Positions 1-9,706 of a stretch of DNA of 64,000 nucleotides are shown piece by piece. Origin of the DNA: JAQBDA01 sp963709875 (GTDB taxonomy: Bacteria > Chloroflexota > Anaerolineae > Anaerolineales > UBA4823); assembly GCA_963709875.1 (NCBI GenBank), contig CAVPYB010000010.1, positions 310,001-374,000 of the forward strand, in the 5' to 3' direction. Position numbers and translations under genes: made by a program. How positions within the stretch are numbered: position 1 is the stretch's first letter; every line of letters starts with the position of its first letter. The notes below the pieces were generated by a model that was not told the origin of the DNA, searched no databases, and saw nothing but the letters and a program-made list of their open reading frames with translations.

Positions 1-94
1 CGAGCAGTGGCCGCAGGCCGCTTTCAACGGCCTGCCTGGCGATGAGCTCGCCGGTGTAGCCATTAGAACCGTACAGAAGGAAATCGGTCTTCAT
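1..94 (-). CDS. Saccharopine dehydrogenase-like NADP-binding protein (5' part only)
   Basis: Only the first 31 codons are in the window; the gene runs off the left edge. The ATG at 92-94 on the minus strand opens a frame starting MKTDFLLYGSNGYTGELIAR. GSNGYTG is the Rossmann dinucleotide-binding loop typical of saccharopine dehydrogenase NADP-binding domain proteins and of the related trans-acting enoyl reductases. The substrate cannot be told from this fragment. It is divergent from the AraC-type gene at 227, and the 130-base gap between them should hold both promoters. Confidence 0.72.
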   Translation of the reverse strand, partial: MKTDFLLYGSNGYTGELIARQAVESGLRPLL

Positions 95-226
95 CAGTAT
101 TTCAAGTATATACCAACTTTTGCACTAGAGATTGTGAACTCGGAGCAGAAAAACTTGCCTTTGGGGGGTTGGAAAGCACGTTTTAGCAAAAAAAGTCAAG
201 AAACTGCCTTAGTATTATGATATAAA

Positions 227-1153
227 ATGTCCACTATGGCGGTCTTGCAAAGCGACACGCTGATCAAATACCAGGAGACCTTGATGGATATCCTGGTGTA
301 TATCGAGAAGAACCTGGATGGTGAGCTGAGCCTGGACTCTCTGGCGCAACGGGCGGGCTTCTCGCCCTACCACTTCCACCGGCTATTCGGCGACCTGGTC
401 GGCGAGAACCTGAAGGCATATATCCGCCGCCTGCGCCTGGAGCGGTCTGCATTCCGTTTGCGGATCAGCCAGGCCTCTGTGCTCGACCTTGCCCTGCAGG
501 CTGGCTACCGTACTCACGAGAGCTTCACGCGCGCTTTCAGCCGCCAGTTCGGCATCAACCCCTCCGAGTTCCGGGCACAGTACCAGGCAAGGCGCAACTA
601 CACAGCCCTGCGGCGGCCTGGGGCGAGCGATTCCAGCGGCTCGGAGGGCAAGGGTCAGCCCAAATTAGACATGGAACTGATGCAGCCGATCCACCTGGTG
701 TTCATTCGCCATAACGGACCCTACGAGAGCGTCCTGCCGCAAGGAGCGCCTTTCGGTTCTGCCTGGGATGAGCTGTTCCGCTGGGCTGAAGCGCAGGGGA
801 TCGACCACCAGCGGTCGCTGCTGATGGGTATCGCACATGACGACCCGAACATCACCCCGGCGGATAAGATCCGCTTCGATGTGTGCATGCAGGTACCTTA
901 CGGCTACGCCCCTCAGGGGAAGATCGGTTATACGACCATCCAGCCGGGCTGGTACGCCTTTGCAAAGCACACTGCTCCGTTCGAGCAGCTCGGGGACACC
1001 TACCAGACACTCGCGGAATCGGTCTTAATGTCAAAGCAGTACCGGCTGCGGATGGCGCCACCGCTTGAGTTCTACAACCATACCCGCGTTAACGAGCAGA
1101 TCGAACTGCACCACACCCAGGTTTACCTGGCGGTCGAGCCGGTTACGAGCTAA
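227..1153 (+). CDS. AraC-family regulator with GyrI-like effector-binding domain
   Basis: A 308-residue cytoplasmic transcription regulator. Residues about 20-120 form the two helix-turn-helix motifs of the AraC/XylS family, with the signatures LAQRAGFSPYHFHRLF and AGYRTHESFTRAF. Residues about 150-305 match the GyrI-like small-molecule-binding fold (LVFIRHNGPYESV near its start), as in Rob/SoxS-like regulators that sense lipophilic compounds. There is no clear Shine-Dalgarno before the ATG at 227; a second ATG at 239 is an alternative start. The next gene, an SRPBCC protein, follows 70 bases downstream on the same strand and may be co-regulated. The ligand is unknown. Confidence 0.9.
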   Translation: MSTMAVLQSDTLIKYQETLMDILVYIEKNLDGELSLDSLAQRAGFSPYHFHRLFGDLVGENLKAYIRRLRLERSAFRLRISQASVLDLALQAGYRTHESFTRAFSRQFGINPSEFRAQYQARRNYTALRRPGASDSSGSEGKGQPKLDMELMQPIHLVFIRHNGPYESVLPQGAPFGSAWDELFRWAEAQGIDHQRSLLMGIAHDDPNITPADKIRFDVCMQVPYGYAPQGKIGYTTIQPGWYAFAKHTAPFEQLGDTYQTLAESVLMSKQYRLRMAPPLEFYNHTRVNEQIELHHTQVYLAVEPVTS

Positions 1154-1223
1154 CGAAGCACGCAGGTCGTTAGAAGATTCGGTTTAAAGAATAAACAGGT
1201 CAGGAGAATGTCAGGAGGCAAAG

Positions 1224-1661
1224 ATGGCAGGTTTTACGATGAACGAGACGATTGAACGCTCTCAAGAGCAGGTCTTCCACGTGCTGGCCAATCCGGGGAC
1301 GATCAGCTTTATGGAGAACATCCAGAGCACCGAGAAGGTCACCGATGGTCCGGTTAGGGTAGGCACCCGCTTCAGAGAGACACGCCTCATCAATGGCAAG
1401 CCGGAGGTCAGCGAGCTGGAGATCGTCCGGTACGAGCCGGACAGGGTGATCTCGGTTGCCAACGAGACGCAGGGCATCCGTGTGGTTTACGATTATGTGC
1501 TGGATGAGGTGGAAGGCGCCACGCGCATCGACTGGACCTGCACTGTCACCGCGCAGGGTCTAAAGAAGGCTATGGTGCCAATGGTAGTTGGGATTATGAA
1601 ACGTGAGGACGGCGACCACCTGCAGAAGCTCAAGGAAGCGCTGGAGAATTCTGCCTCCTGA
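1224..1661 (+). CDS. SRPBCC family protein (START/polyketide-cyclase-like)
   Basis: A 145-residue protein of the SRPBCC helix-grip fold. It opens with a hallmark strand (FTMNETIERSQEQVFHVL), has a central region with GTRFRET and ISVANETQG, and ends in the long C-terminal helix (MKREDGDHLQKLKEALE). Members bind small hydrophobic ligands or act as co-chaperones; no catalytic residue can be assigned. A good ribosome-binding site (AGGAGG) lies about 6 bases before the ATG. It follows the AraC regulator on the same strand and is convergent with the ClbS/DfsB-like gene. Confidence 0.85.
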   Translation: MAGFTMNETIERSQEQVFHVLANPGTISFMENIQSTEKVTDGPVRVGTRFRETRLINGKPEVSELEIVRYEPDRVISVANETQGIRVVYDYVLDEVEGATRIDWTCTVTAQGLKKAMVPMVVGIMKREDGDHLQKLKEALENSAS

Positions 1662-1685
1662 ACGGTCCTCTAGACTATTGTTGTC

Positions 1686-2192
1686 TTACGTCTTTGCTAC
1701 CAGTGCTCCGATCCACTCGCGATGCTCGGAGAAGTGCCCGGCGGTGTTGTCGTGGATCATCTCCAGCACAGTGCGCACATCTCCAGAATCGGATGTGCTG
1801 TACGGTTGGAGCAGCTCTTCGTCCGTCTTGGTCTGGAGCTGGGATGTAAGCTGGCGGTGGCAGTAGTGGATCAGCGCCTGGACTTCCTCCAGCGACATAT
1901 CCTTCTGCGCCTGCTGGATGACGGCGTTGATTTCATCGAAGTTGCCGTGCTCAAACAGGTCCTGGTCGATCTCCATGCCCATGTGGCGCGGCATACCTTG
2001 CAGGTAGAAGCACACGCCTCGCTCCCAATACGCCAGGTGGATGATATTGTCCTTTACCGACCAGCCCTGCGGGTCGCGGATCTCGGTCATTTGAGCTGTG
2101 TCCAGGCTTTCCAGGCTGGTGAACAGAGCGCCCCACTCGCGCTCGATCTCGGCGAGGAGTGCGTTCTTAGTGCTTGGTGGTTGGGTGGTCAT
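1686..2192 (-). CDS. ClbS/DfsB (DinB-like) four-helix-bundle protein
   Basis: The start is taken at the ATG at 2190-2192, which has GGAG nine bases upstream; the upstream TTG at 2207 is less likely. The 168-residue product has the DinB-superfamily layout: a first helix with a W (EIEREWGALFTSLESL), then WSVKDNIIHLAYWE carrying the first metal-type histidine, and a distal H-x3-H-x2-W (HFSEHREW). The family includes the colibactin self-protection hydrolase ClbS and thiol-dependent transferases; the substrate here is unknown. Confidence 0.82.
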   Translation of the reverse strand: MTTQPPSTKNALLAEIEREWGALFTSLESLDTAQMTEIRDPQGWSVKDNIIHLAYWERGVCFYLQGMPRHMGMEIDQDLFEHGNFDEINAVIQQAQKDMSLEEVQALIHYCHRQLTSQLQTKTDEELLQPYSTSDSGDVRTVLEMIHDNTAGHFSEHREWIGALVAKT

Positions 2193-2300
2193 ATAAGATG
2201 TCTCCAATAGTCTGAAGCAGTCTGTATTCCTTTGGGCGGGTCAGAAATTTTGATGGGGATACTATATCATATTGCAACCAGCTGTACATGTCATTGTACC

Positions 2301-2389
2301 CGTCATTGCGAGCGCACTTTGCGAAGCAATCTCAGAAGTGGCAAGACACAGATTGCTTCGTCGGGCTGGCGCCCTCCTCGCAATGACGG
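2301..2389. repeat. REP-like palindrome (GTCATTGCGAG family), copy 1
   Basis: The outer arms CGTCATTGCGAG and CTCGCAATGACG are inverted repeats, and the interior carries the inverted pair GCGAAGCAATCT / AGATTGCTTCGTC. Similar elements occur at 10707, 15796, 19180 and 45249, always between genes. No transposase lies inside, so this is a REP/MITE-type dispersed repeat. Confidence 0.85.
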
Positions 2390-2438
2390 AGGGGAAGGGG
2401 TAGTTCTATTCGGGAACAACCCAACTTTCTCAGCCGAA

Positions 2439-4187
2439 TTACTTGATACCCATGGGCAGATATATTTTATATGTTGGGCCAAGAATTGCAAAACGTCCGG
2501 TCAAATTCGAATAAATAGTGAGAACATTCCCACTGCTGCTGCCATAGGTAGAACCGACTTGCTGCCACCCGCTGCCGTCCCATTGATAGAGCTGGACGTT
2601 ATTGTAGCCACCGATGATGGGACCAATCTCTTGAGGGCTATAGTACAGATCCAGCTGGTAGTCCTTATTGAAGCTGGATAGAGGGGTCTGGGTGTCGCTG
2701 ATAACAGCCGTTATTTCAAATTGCCGCATCGTATGTAGCTCGGTGCCTGCATTGCTGCCGGTAAGAGCTGTGCTGGCAGGAGAGTCTGTTGGTGGTAATT
2801 CCTTATACGAAACGCGGGTATCCTCATCTACCGCACCAACCGCGAAATGAAAAACAGCACTGCTATCCGTGGCGATAAGATCATGGTCCGCACCAGGGGT
2901 GACGATCAGCTCCCCTTCTGGCAATGGCGGGAACCCCGCGCTGCCCCCATAATTCACTTTAATTTTGTAAATTGTTGTTTCCACGGACAAATACAGCATG
3001 TTGGTGTAAGGATCAAACGCCATCGCGCTCAGTGAGCCTCTTACGTAACTAGCCATTACCGGCAATGATGCGATCAGCTGCCCATCATATAGAAGATGAA
3101 GGTAAAGATAGCGTGCCGGATCATAAGTGCCATCGAAATCGGTGGTGGCGATGAATGCCCGCTTCTGATCAGACCAATCCACAATCATACCCTGGTCATA
3201 ATAAGGTATGTCGATGAGCTGGTGACTGCCGCTGGCGGTGGTATCCAATTGGGCTACCCCCCCATCGGCAAATGATTGGCAGCCAGCGGGCAGATACAAC
3301 ACATCTTCTTCGGGAGCCATGCTGATCCCAGCTTCCTCCACAAAGCATTTGAACAATGATGCGACATTATCAATGCTGGGTTTCAAGCCTCCATCGGGTC
3401 TGCGGACGACAATTCTGTCAACAAAATCATTGTTATCGGCAATATAGACATTACTTGCCGCATCGACTGCTAACGAGCTGCCGGGATTTTCATGCCAGGA
3501 GCAGTAGGTGGGGTTTGCGGCACAGGCAAGCGGGGTTCTATAAGTGAAGCGGTTTGCCTGGGCTGTATCCGGATCATGGCCATGAAATGTGACAGTATCG
3601 ACTGTACCATTGACGGGATTATCGATGAAGATTTTTGCTAGCGATCCAGAATTCACTACCGGCTGCTGCAAAGCCGCGCCATCGATGGGGTAATATAAGT
3701 CAACCGGCGTTGGCGTGTTGGCGTCTTCATTGATGGGGACGCTGTCCGCATAATCGTAGCCGCGAATGATCTGTGCTTCCAAGCGATACCAGCTGTTGGG
3801 GAAAGAGCCCTCATCAAATTTGTCAAGGGCATATATTTGCTGGTAATAGCGATCGTATAACAGGTAGCGTTCACTCCTGATACTGGCTATTGCGCTGGAT
3901 GTCCACAGCGGACCACCGGTAAGGGTTAATGTTTGCGCGTTCAGAAAATAGATCTTATTGTCAAATCCCCAATAGACAAGCTCATGATAGCGGCTGCATC
4001 GAAACCCCTCACAGCGGATGATCATAGAATCTGGGTTGCTGCCCACACTCGTCGATCCAACCAGCTCGAGGAGAGGCGCTGCACTCTGTTCTATTAAGGC
4101 TTCCGCTTTGGTTCGTGATCGGGCGCTGAACGCTACCAGTATGCTGGTCGTCAGCAGCAGGACAAACGCTAACTTCTTGCGGTTCAT
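2439..4187 (-). CDS. Secreted hypothetical protein, probable beta-propeller-like
   Basis: Although the frame is open upstream to 4622, the real start is the ATG at 4185-4187, preceded by a strong AAGGAG eight bases away. The 582-residue product begins with a signal peptide (MNRKKLAFVLLLTTSILVAF). The body has repeated short strands with NGG/DxAS motifs such as SLAVDAASNVYIADNNDF and SAMAFDPYTNMLYLSVETT, which resemble NHL/WD-type propeller blades. It ends KIYLPMGIK, a tail often seen on exported Chloroflexota proteins. No enzyme motif is seen; a carbohydrate-binding or surface role is only a guess. Confidence 0.7.
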   Translation of the reverse strand: MNRKKLAFVLLLTTSILVAFSARSRTKAEALIEQSAAPLLELVGSTSVGSNPDSMIIRCEGFRCSRYHELVYWGFDNKIYFLNAQTLTLTGGPLWTSSAIASIRSERYLLYDRYYQQIYALDKFDEGSFPNSWYRLEAQIIRGYDYADSVPINEDANTPTPVDLYYPIDGAALQQPVVNSGSLAKIFIDNPVNGTVDTVTFHGHDPDTAQANRFTYRTPLACAANPTYCSWHENPGSSLAVDAASNVYIADNNDFVDRIVVRRPDGGLKPSIDNVASLFKCFVEEAGISMAPEEDVLYLPAGCQSFADGGVAQLDTTASGSHQLIDIPYYDQGMIVDWSDQKRAFIATTDFDGTYDPARYLYLHLLYDGQLIASLPVMASYVRGSLSAMAFDPYTNMLYLSVETTIYKIKVNYGGSAGFPPLPEGELIVTPGADHDLIATDSSAVFHFAVGAVDEDTRVSYKELPPTDSPASTALTGSNAGTELHTMRQFEITAVISDTQTPLSSFNKDYQLDLYYSPQEIGPIIGGYNNVQLYQWDGSGWQQVGSTYGSSSGNVLTIYSNLTGRFAILGPTYKIYLPMGIK

Positions 4188-4237
4188 GATCCATCTCCTT
4201 ATTCGGGCGTCATAGCCCCTTAAAGAAACGAACAGGC

Positions 4238-5074
4238 TCACATACGGAACTTTTCCGGCACGTCGCGGTTGAGCAGCCGGCGCAGGTCCCAAGGGTGGCG
4301 CTTCAGGTATTCGGCAATGGGCGGTGGATCCATCTCCTCCTGGTAGGGCACGCCATCCGGCCATCGGTAGGGCAGGTGGCGGATACCCCCGGGGGTGTCG
4401 ATCTCTACTAAAGCGGTGAGCACCGCCCGCAGCACGGCGCTCTGCCCCGGCGCATCTCCCGGCTGCCCCAGCGTCCTGCCGCAGGGGTTTTCGATGGCGG
4501 CGATGCGCGGTGGGCTGACCGAAGCGGTCAGGTCGGGGATATTGGATAAGATGATCGTGGCTATGCCGGTGGACTCTATCTCTCTCTGCACCAGTCCAAC
4601 GGACCAGCAGCAGACCGGTCAAGCCGGGAACAAGAGCAGGGCGTCCACTCCATCGGCGTGCAGTTCGGCGGCGATCTGCGGCGCGGTCTGCTCGACCAGG
4701 ATGTGCGGCTGGGGGTTGTAGCCCATGATCGAATAATGGCGCCGCGCGGCCGTACCGATCTCGCCCGATTGCTCCAGCTCAGTCAGCCGCTGCATGGGCA
4801 GCAGGCAGTTCAGGTCCCGCCTGGCATCGCTGACATCCACGTGCAGGTGATAGAATCGCACCTCCTCCGCCCTGGCATTGACCGGCAGGCGGCGGTAGCC
4901 CGGGTCGCCCCACCAGGGGTTATCTCGCTCTCCCTGCTGGTCGAACGGCTCGTCACCTGCCATGGCGATCCCGCCCGAGCTGAGCAAGGCGACCGTGCAC
5001 TCGGAGAGCGGTTTGGCAAGCGCTGTCCAGGGGATGGGGCGCGGCAGCTCGAGATTGATCCAGTTCTTGACCAT
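4238..5074 (-). CDS. Selenoprotein, glycine/sarcosine/betaine reductase B family (in-frame UGA)
   Basis: Two same-frame open stretches are joined by a single UGA at 4619-4621 (codon 152). Read through, the junction is LLLFPA-U-PVCCWSVGLVQREIE, the UxxC redox motif and following REIE helix of the GrdB/PrdB selenoprotein B family. The N-terminal part holds PIPWTALAKPLSECTVALLS and RDLNCLLPMQRL; the C-terminal part has SNIPDLTASVSPPRIAAIE, so both halves belong to one family. The product is 278 residues. Coding similarity appears to continue upstream of the ATG at 5074 (VNSYRFIGGFTRRM); a perfect GGAGG lies seven bases before an ATA codon at 5125, so the true start may be there. The substrate is unknown; no grdA or grdE partners are seen. 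Confidence 0.85.
4591..4618 (-). promoter_or_regulatory. Candidate bacterial SECIS hairpin of the GrdB-like selenoprotein
   Basis: Directly after the UGA come 11 bases, then a 7-bp stem (CTGGTCC with GGACTGG, including G-U pairs) closed by a GTT loop. The loop starts 18 bases after the UGA and begins with G, which matches the usual bacterial SECIS pattern recognised by SelB. Confidence 0.6.
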
Positions 5075-5375
5075 CCGGCGGGTGAAGCCGCCGATGAAAC
5101 GGTATGAGTTGACTTGAGTGTCTATGAGTGAGCCTCCGTGGGTGGGATTGGATGATACTGGAATGTCGCAGCGATTAGAGAATCAGGCGTAACAAGACTG
5201 GCAGCTCCCACCCAGGCCCCCAGTTCCCCGATCACCTCCCCTCAGTAATTTTAGATGGACGCTCGTTTTTGGTCAATAGCCAGGTGGACGAGCATATCTG
5301 TTAGCCGCCAAAAAACAACACCTGTCACTTCTTTCGTCGTTACCCCAAGCTGACGTTAACCTATTAGATTTGTAA

Positions 5376-5422
5376 TGTACATTTGTATTGCTGGTTCGTT
5401 TATATTAGCAATAAAATGTACA
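5376..5422. repeat. Inverted repeat upstream of the GGDEF gene, in the 5075-5439 intergenic stretch
   Basis: TGTACATTTGTATTGCT at 5376-5392 is mirrored by AGCAATAAAATGTACA at 5407-5422, one mismatch-gap apart, around a 14-base spacer. It ends 17 bases before the GTG start of the diguanylate cyclase gene, so an operator or leader hairpin is possible. The rest of the 5075-5439 gap is AT-richer and holds no ORF; it should carry the divergent promoters. Confidence 0.5.
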
Positions 5423-5439
5423 ATTAGACCAGCATCGAA

Positions 5440-8400
5440 GTGTCACAGATGAGTATTTATATCACCTTGCTGCTTATCGCAGCTCTCTTATCCATATCTC
5501 TGGCTTACATTATCCACCGGCGGGTGGTGGCTCCCGGCGGGGGGTATTTTTCGCTGTTGATGCTGGCGGTGGGTGTGTGGTCGATCTGTTATGCGGCCGA
5601 GCTGAGCTCGAATGAGCTGCAGTACATGGTGTTCTGGGCTTCGTGTGCCTATTTCGGCATCCTGCTCGTCCCGCTGGCCTGGCTGGCGTTCACCCTGGCG
5701 TACACCGGCAGGGCGTATTTACTGACACACCGCTTTTTCCTGCTGCTGGCCTTTCCACCGGTTATTGTCCTGGTGCTCGTATTCACCAACCCGGTGCATA
5801 AATTGTTCTACAGCCGGGTGGATCTGGTCAGCAGCGCCTTGGGCACTGCCGCGGTGTACACCCACGGACCTGTGTTCTGGGTGAATGCTGTTTACACGTA
5901 TGTGCTGCTCCTAGCCGGCTCGATCATACTCATCCGCTCGCTCCTGGCAACGCGCAACCCCATCCGCGGGCAGGTGATTGCCCTGATGGTCGCCATCCTG
6001 GCACCGTGGATCGGGAATGGGCTGTACCTGACCGGCTACAACCCATACCCGCAGTTCGACCTTTCGCCGCTGGCATTTGTTTTCACCGGGCTGGCAGTTG
6101 CCTGGGCGTTCCTTCGCTACAGGCTATTAGATATCGTCCCCGTAGCGCACGCCGCCCTGATCGCCAACCTGCAGGACGGTTTGATCGTGCTGGACAGCCG
6201 CCTGCGGATCGTGGAGCTTAACCCGGCTACTGAGGATATCTTTTCGCTGCCCGCGGCTGAGATGATCGGAATCGACGTAGCTGGGCTGGATTGGGGCGAG
6301 GATGGCTTCCCACCAGAGCTGCTCGCCAATTCGGAGGCGTCTCTGGACCTGGGCATCGGCGAGGGGGAGAGCAGGCGCTATTATGATGTGCGCTCGACCT
6401 GCCTGAAAGAGTTCGGCAGGCAGGACACTGGCAGGCTGATCGTGCTGCGGGATATCACCGAGCAGGTGCGCGCCAGCCAGATCCTCGACCGCAGCGAAGC
6501 GATCCTGGAGGCGGTCAGTTTTGCCTCGGCGCGGTTTTTGAACTCACTCTCCTGGGAGGAGACCATCCCGGACGTGCTGGCACACTTCGGCGAGGCTGCC
6601 AGGGCGTCCCGAGCGTATATCTTCGAAAACCATCTCGACCCGGATGGTGCTCTGCGCACCAGCCAGCGCTATGAGTGGGTGGCAGAGGCGATCGTGCCCC
6701 AGATCGGCAATCCGGAGCTGCAGGATTTCTCCTACCAGGCGAGTGGTCTGGAGCGCTGGGCGGAGACCCTCGGCAGTCAGGGTTTGATCACCGGGTTGGT
6801 CAGCGAGTTCCCTGCCTCGGAGCAGCAGCTTTTAGTCGATGAACAGATCCAGTCGATCCTCGTGGCGCCGATCTGCGTGGCCGGCGAGTGGTGGGGGATC
6901 ATCGGCATGGATGAATGCACCTTCCCACGCCAGTGGACAAGGGGCGAGCTGGAAGCCATGCAAGCCGCCGCGGGTGTGATCGGATCCAGCATCCAGCGCC
7001 AGGGGGTCGAAGCATCACTGCGCCTGCGGGCTGAGGAGCTGACCACGTTGCATGAAGTCTCCCTGGTGATCACATCCTCGCGCGACCGGTCTGAGCTGCT
7101 GACCGAGGTTGTCGAGAGAGCGGTAAACCTGCTGGGCGGCACGTCCGGCGGGCTGTATCTGTGCGAGCCGGACAAACGCGAGCTTACCTGTGTGATGAGC
7201 ATCAATACCAGCCGGGATTTCAGCGGTGTGCGGCTCAGATACGGCGAAGGTGCTGCCGGCGTGGTCGCCGAGAGCGGGGAGCCGCTGATCATCGGCGATT
7301 ACAGGAGCTGGCATGGCAGGGCGGATGTCTTCGAGCGTGAGCAGCCATTCCGTTCGGTTCTTAGCGCGCCGCTGATATGGCAGCAGCAGGTATTGGGTGT
7401 GATCCATATCCTCCACGATCAGGAAACCTACCGCTTCAATGAGGATGATCTGACCCTGCTGACTTTGTTCGCCAACCAGGCTGCCATCGCCCTGCACAAT
7501 TCCCAGGTGTACGCCGAGGCACAGGAAAAAGCCCACCGTGTCGCCATGCTCAATGAGATCACCCAGGCTTCCATCCAGGCGCCTGACCTGGAGTCGATGC
7601 TCAAGGTCCTGGCGAACCGTCTGGGCGAGCTGTTCGAAGCTGACCATACCTATATCACCTTCTGGGACGAAGAGCACCAGGCCGAGGTTCCGGCTGCCGC
7701 TCACGGTCCCTTGGGAGATGCCTTTGTTGCCATGCGACCGATCACCGGAGAGCTGACCATGACTGCCTCGGTGCTGAACGCCGGTCGTGTGCTTGTGGCA
7801 GAGGATGTATTCTATTCTCCCAATATTAGCCAGCGTATCGCTGCTCTGTACCCAGCCCGCTCCTTGATGGGACTGCCTTTGATTGCTGATGGCAGGAAGC
7901 TGGGCGCTGCGCTGATCGCCTACAACCAGCAGCGCAGCTTTGCCCCGCAGGAGATCGCCCTGGCAGAGGATGTGCGCTCCCAGATAGCCCTGGCGATGAC
8001 CAAGATCCGCCTGCTGGATTTGGAACGCCGCCGCGCCGACGAGCTGGAAGCGCTGCAGGCAACCGTGACCGATATCTCTTCGGAACGGGACCTGCCCAGC
8101 CTGCTGAGAGCCATCCTCGAGCGGGCTGCCGGGCTGCTGCATGCCACCGGCGGCGACCTGGCGCTGTATGACAGCAGCCAGAACGATATCGAGATCGTCG
8201 TCTGCCACAATATGGGCAAGGATTACACCGGCATGCGCATGGCTTACGGGGAGGGGGCGCTTGGCCGTGCCGTCGAGCAGCGCCAGCCGGTGGTCATCGA
8301 TGATTACCAGAAATGGGAGCACCGCTCGCAGCTTTTTGCCGAGATCATCTACCACGCCGTGCTGGCAGTGCCGCTGATGGTGCGCGGGCGTATGCTGGGT

Positions 8401-9550
8401 GCATTAGGGGTGGTGGACAGGAACCCCAGGCGCAGGTTCACCCCGGAAGACCAGCGCCTGCTGTACCTGTTCTCCCAGCAGGCAGCTACAGCGATCGAGA
8501 ATGCACGCCTGTATGCGGACGAGAAGCGTAGCGCTGCCGAGCTGGGGCTGCTTTTCGAGAGCAGCACTGCCATGGTCAAAACGCTCGACCTTAAAGAAGT
8601 CTACAATATCGCCACCGACCGTCTGGCACGCGCTGTGGGGGCAACCAGCGCCCACATCCTATCCTGCGACCTTGCCAGCGGGCAGGCGACCGTGCTGGCA
8701 GAGTACGCTGGCACGCATGCCGGTGTGAAGGAACGCATCTCAGACGTTGGAGCCACCTACGATCTGAGCGATTTCCCGCAGACGCTGGCAGCCCTGCGGG
8801 CCGGGAAGCCGCTGGCGCTGAATATCAGCAGCCCGGACCTCAACCCAGGCGACCGCAAAGAACTGACCGAATACGGTATCAAGAGCGCCCTCAACCTGCC
8901 GATGTTCGCTTCCGACCGGGTGATCGGCTACGCAGAGCTCTGGGACAGCCGTACAGAGCGCATCTGGAGCGAGGAGGAGATCCAGTTCTGCCAGACGCTT
9001 GGCCAACCAGGCCGGGCTGGTCATCGATAACGCCCGCCTTTACAACCAGATGCAGCATCTGGCAGTCACGGATACCCTGACGGGTGTTTACAACCGGCGC
9101 GGTCTGCTGGAGCACGGGCAGCGCGAGATCAACCGGGCGATTCGCTCGGCCCGCCCGCTGACCGCTATCATGCTCGACATCGACAATTTCAAGCAGGTCA
9201 ACGATACCTACAGCCACGCTGCCGGAGACCAGGTGCTGCAGGCGCTGGCAAAGCTGTGCCAGGAGTGCCTGCGCGAGGTGGATATCATCGGGCGCTACGG
9301 CGGGGAGGAGTTCGCCATCCTGCTTCCGGAGACGGATGAAGATGGCGCCTACCTGGTGGCGCAGCGCCTGCGCCAGTCAATCGCCGAGACACCCATCCCC
9401 ACCCAGCACGGTGAGGTCAGCATCACGGTCAGCGTGGGTATCGCCTGCACCGAGGGGGAGCTGAGCGATCTGGCGGTGCTGCTCGACCTGGCGGACACCG
9501 CCATGTACGAAGCCAAGCGCGACGGGCGCAACCTTGTGCGCCTGACCTAA
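5440..9550 (+). CDS. 7TM-PAS-multi-GAF diguanylate cyclase (one frameshift)
   Basis: A large membrane sensor that should make c-di-GMP. Residues 1-230 form a histidine-kinase-type seven-helix membrane domain, 235-340 a PAS domain (LQDGLIVLDSRLRIVELN), then about five GAF domains to residue 1190, and a C-terminal GGDEF domain. The active site reads RYGGEEF, with an RxxD inhibitory site (REVD) five residues before it, so product inhibition is expected. The frame breaks at 8999-9000, where removing one T from CTTGG restores QTLANQAGLVIDN and a 1369-residue protein. The start may be GTG 5440 or ATG 5449; neither has a clear ribosome-binding site. Confidence 0.88.
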
Positions 9551-9706
9551 AGCGAGAATACATTCATTCGAAGCATCCTTCACAGCCACCCCTATTCTCC
9601 ACTCTCTCTGCTCTATTCTCCACATCTGGATATAATTACCTCAGCCTGCCGGAGCGTGCATTCCCGGACAGCGAATTGACCCATCTGTGAGTGAGGAAGG
9701 ATAATT

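Noticed and set aside
4188..4622. N-terminal extension of the secreted protein gene to 4622
   Set aside because: The extension is antisense to, and explained by, the selenoprotein gene on the same strand in another frame; the strong ribosome-binding site lies at 4187.
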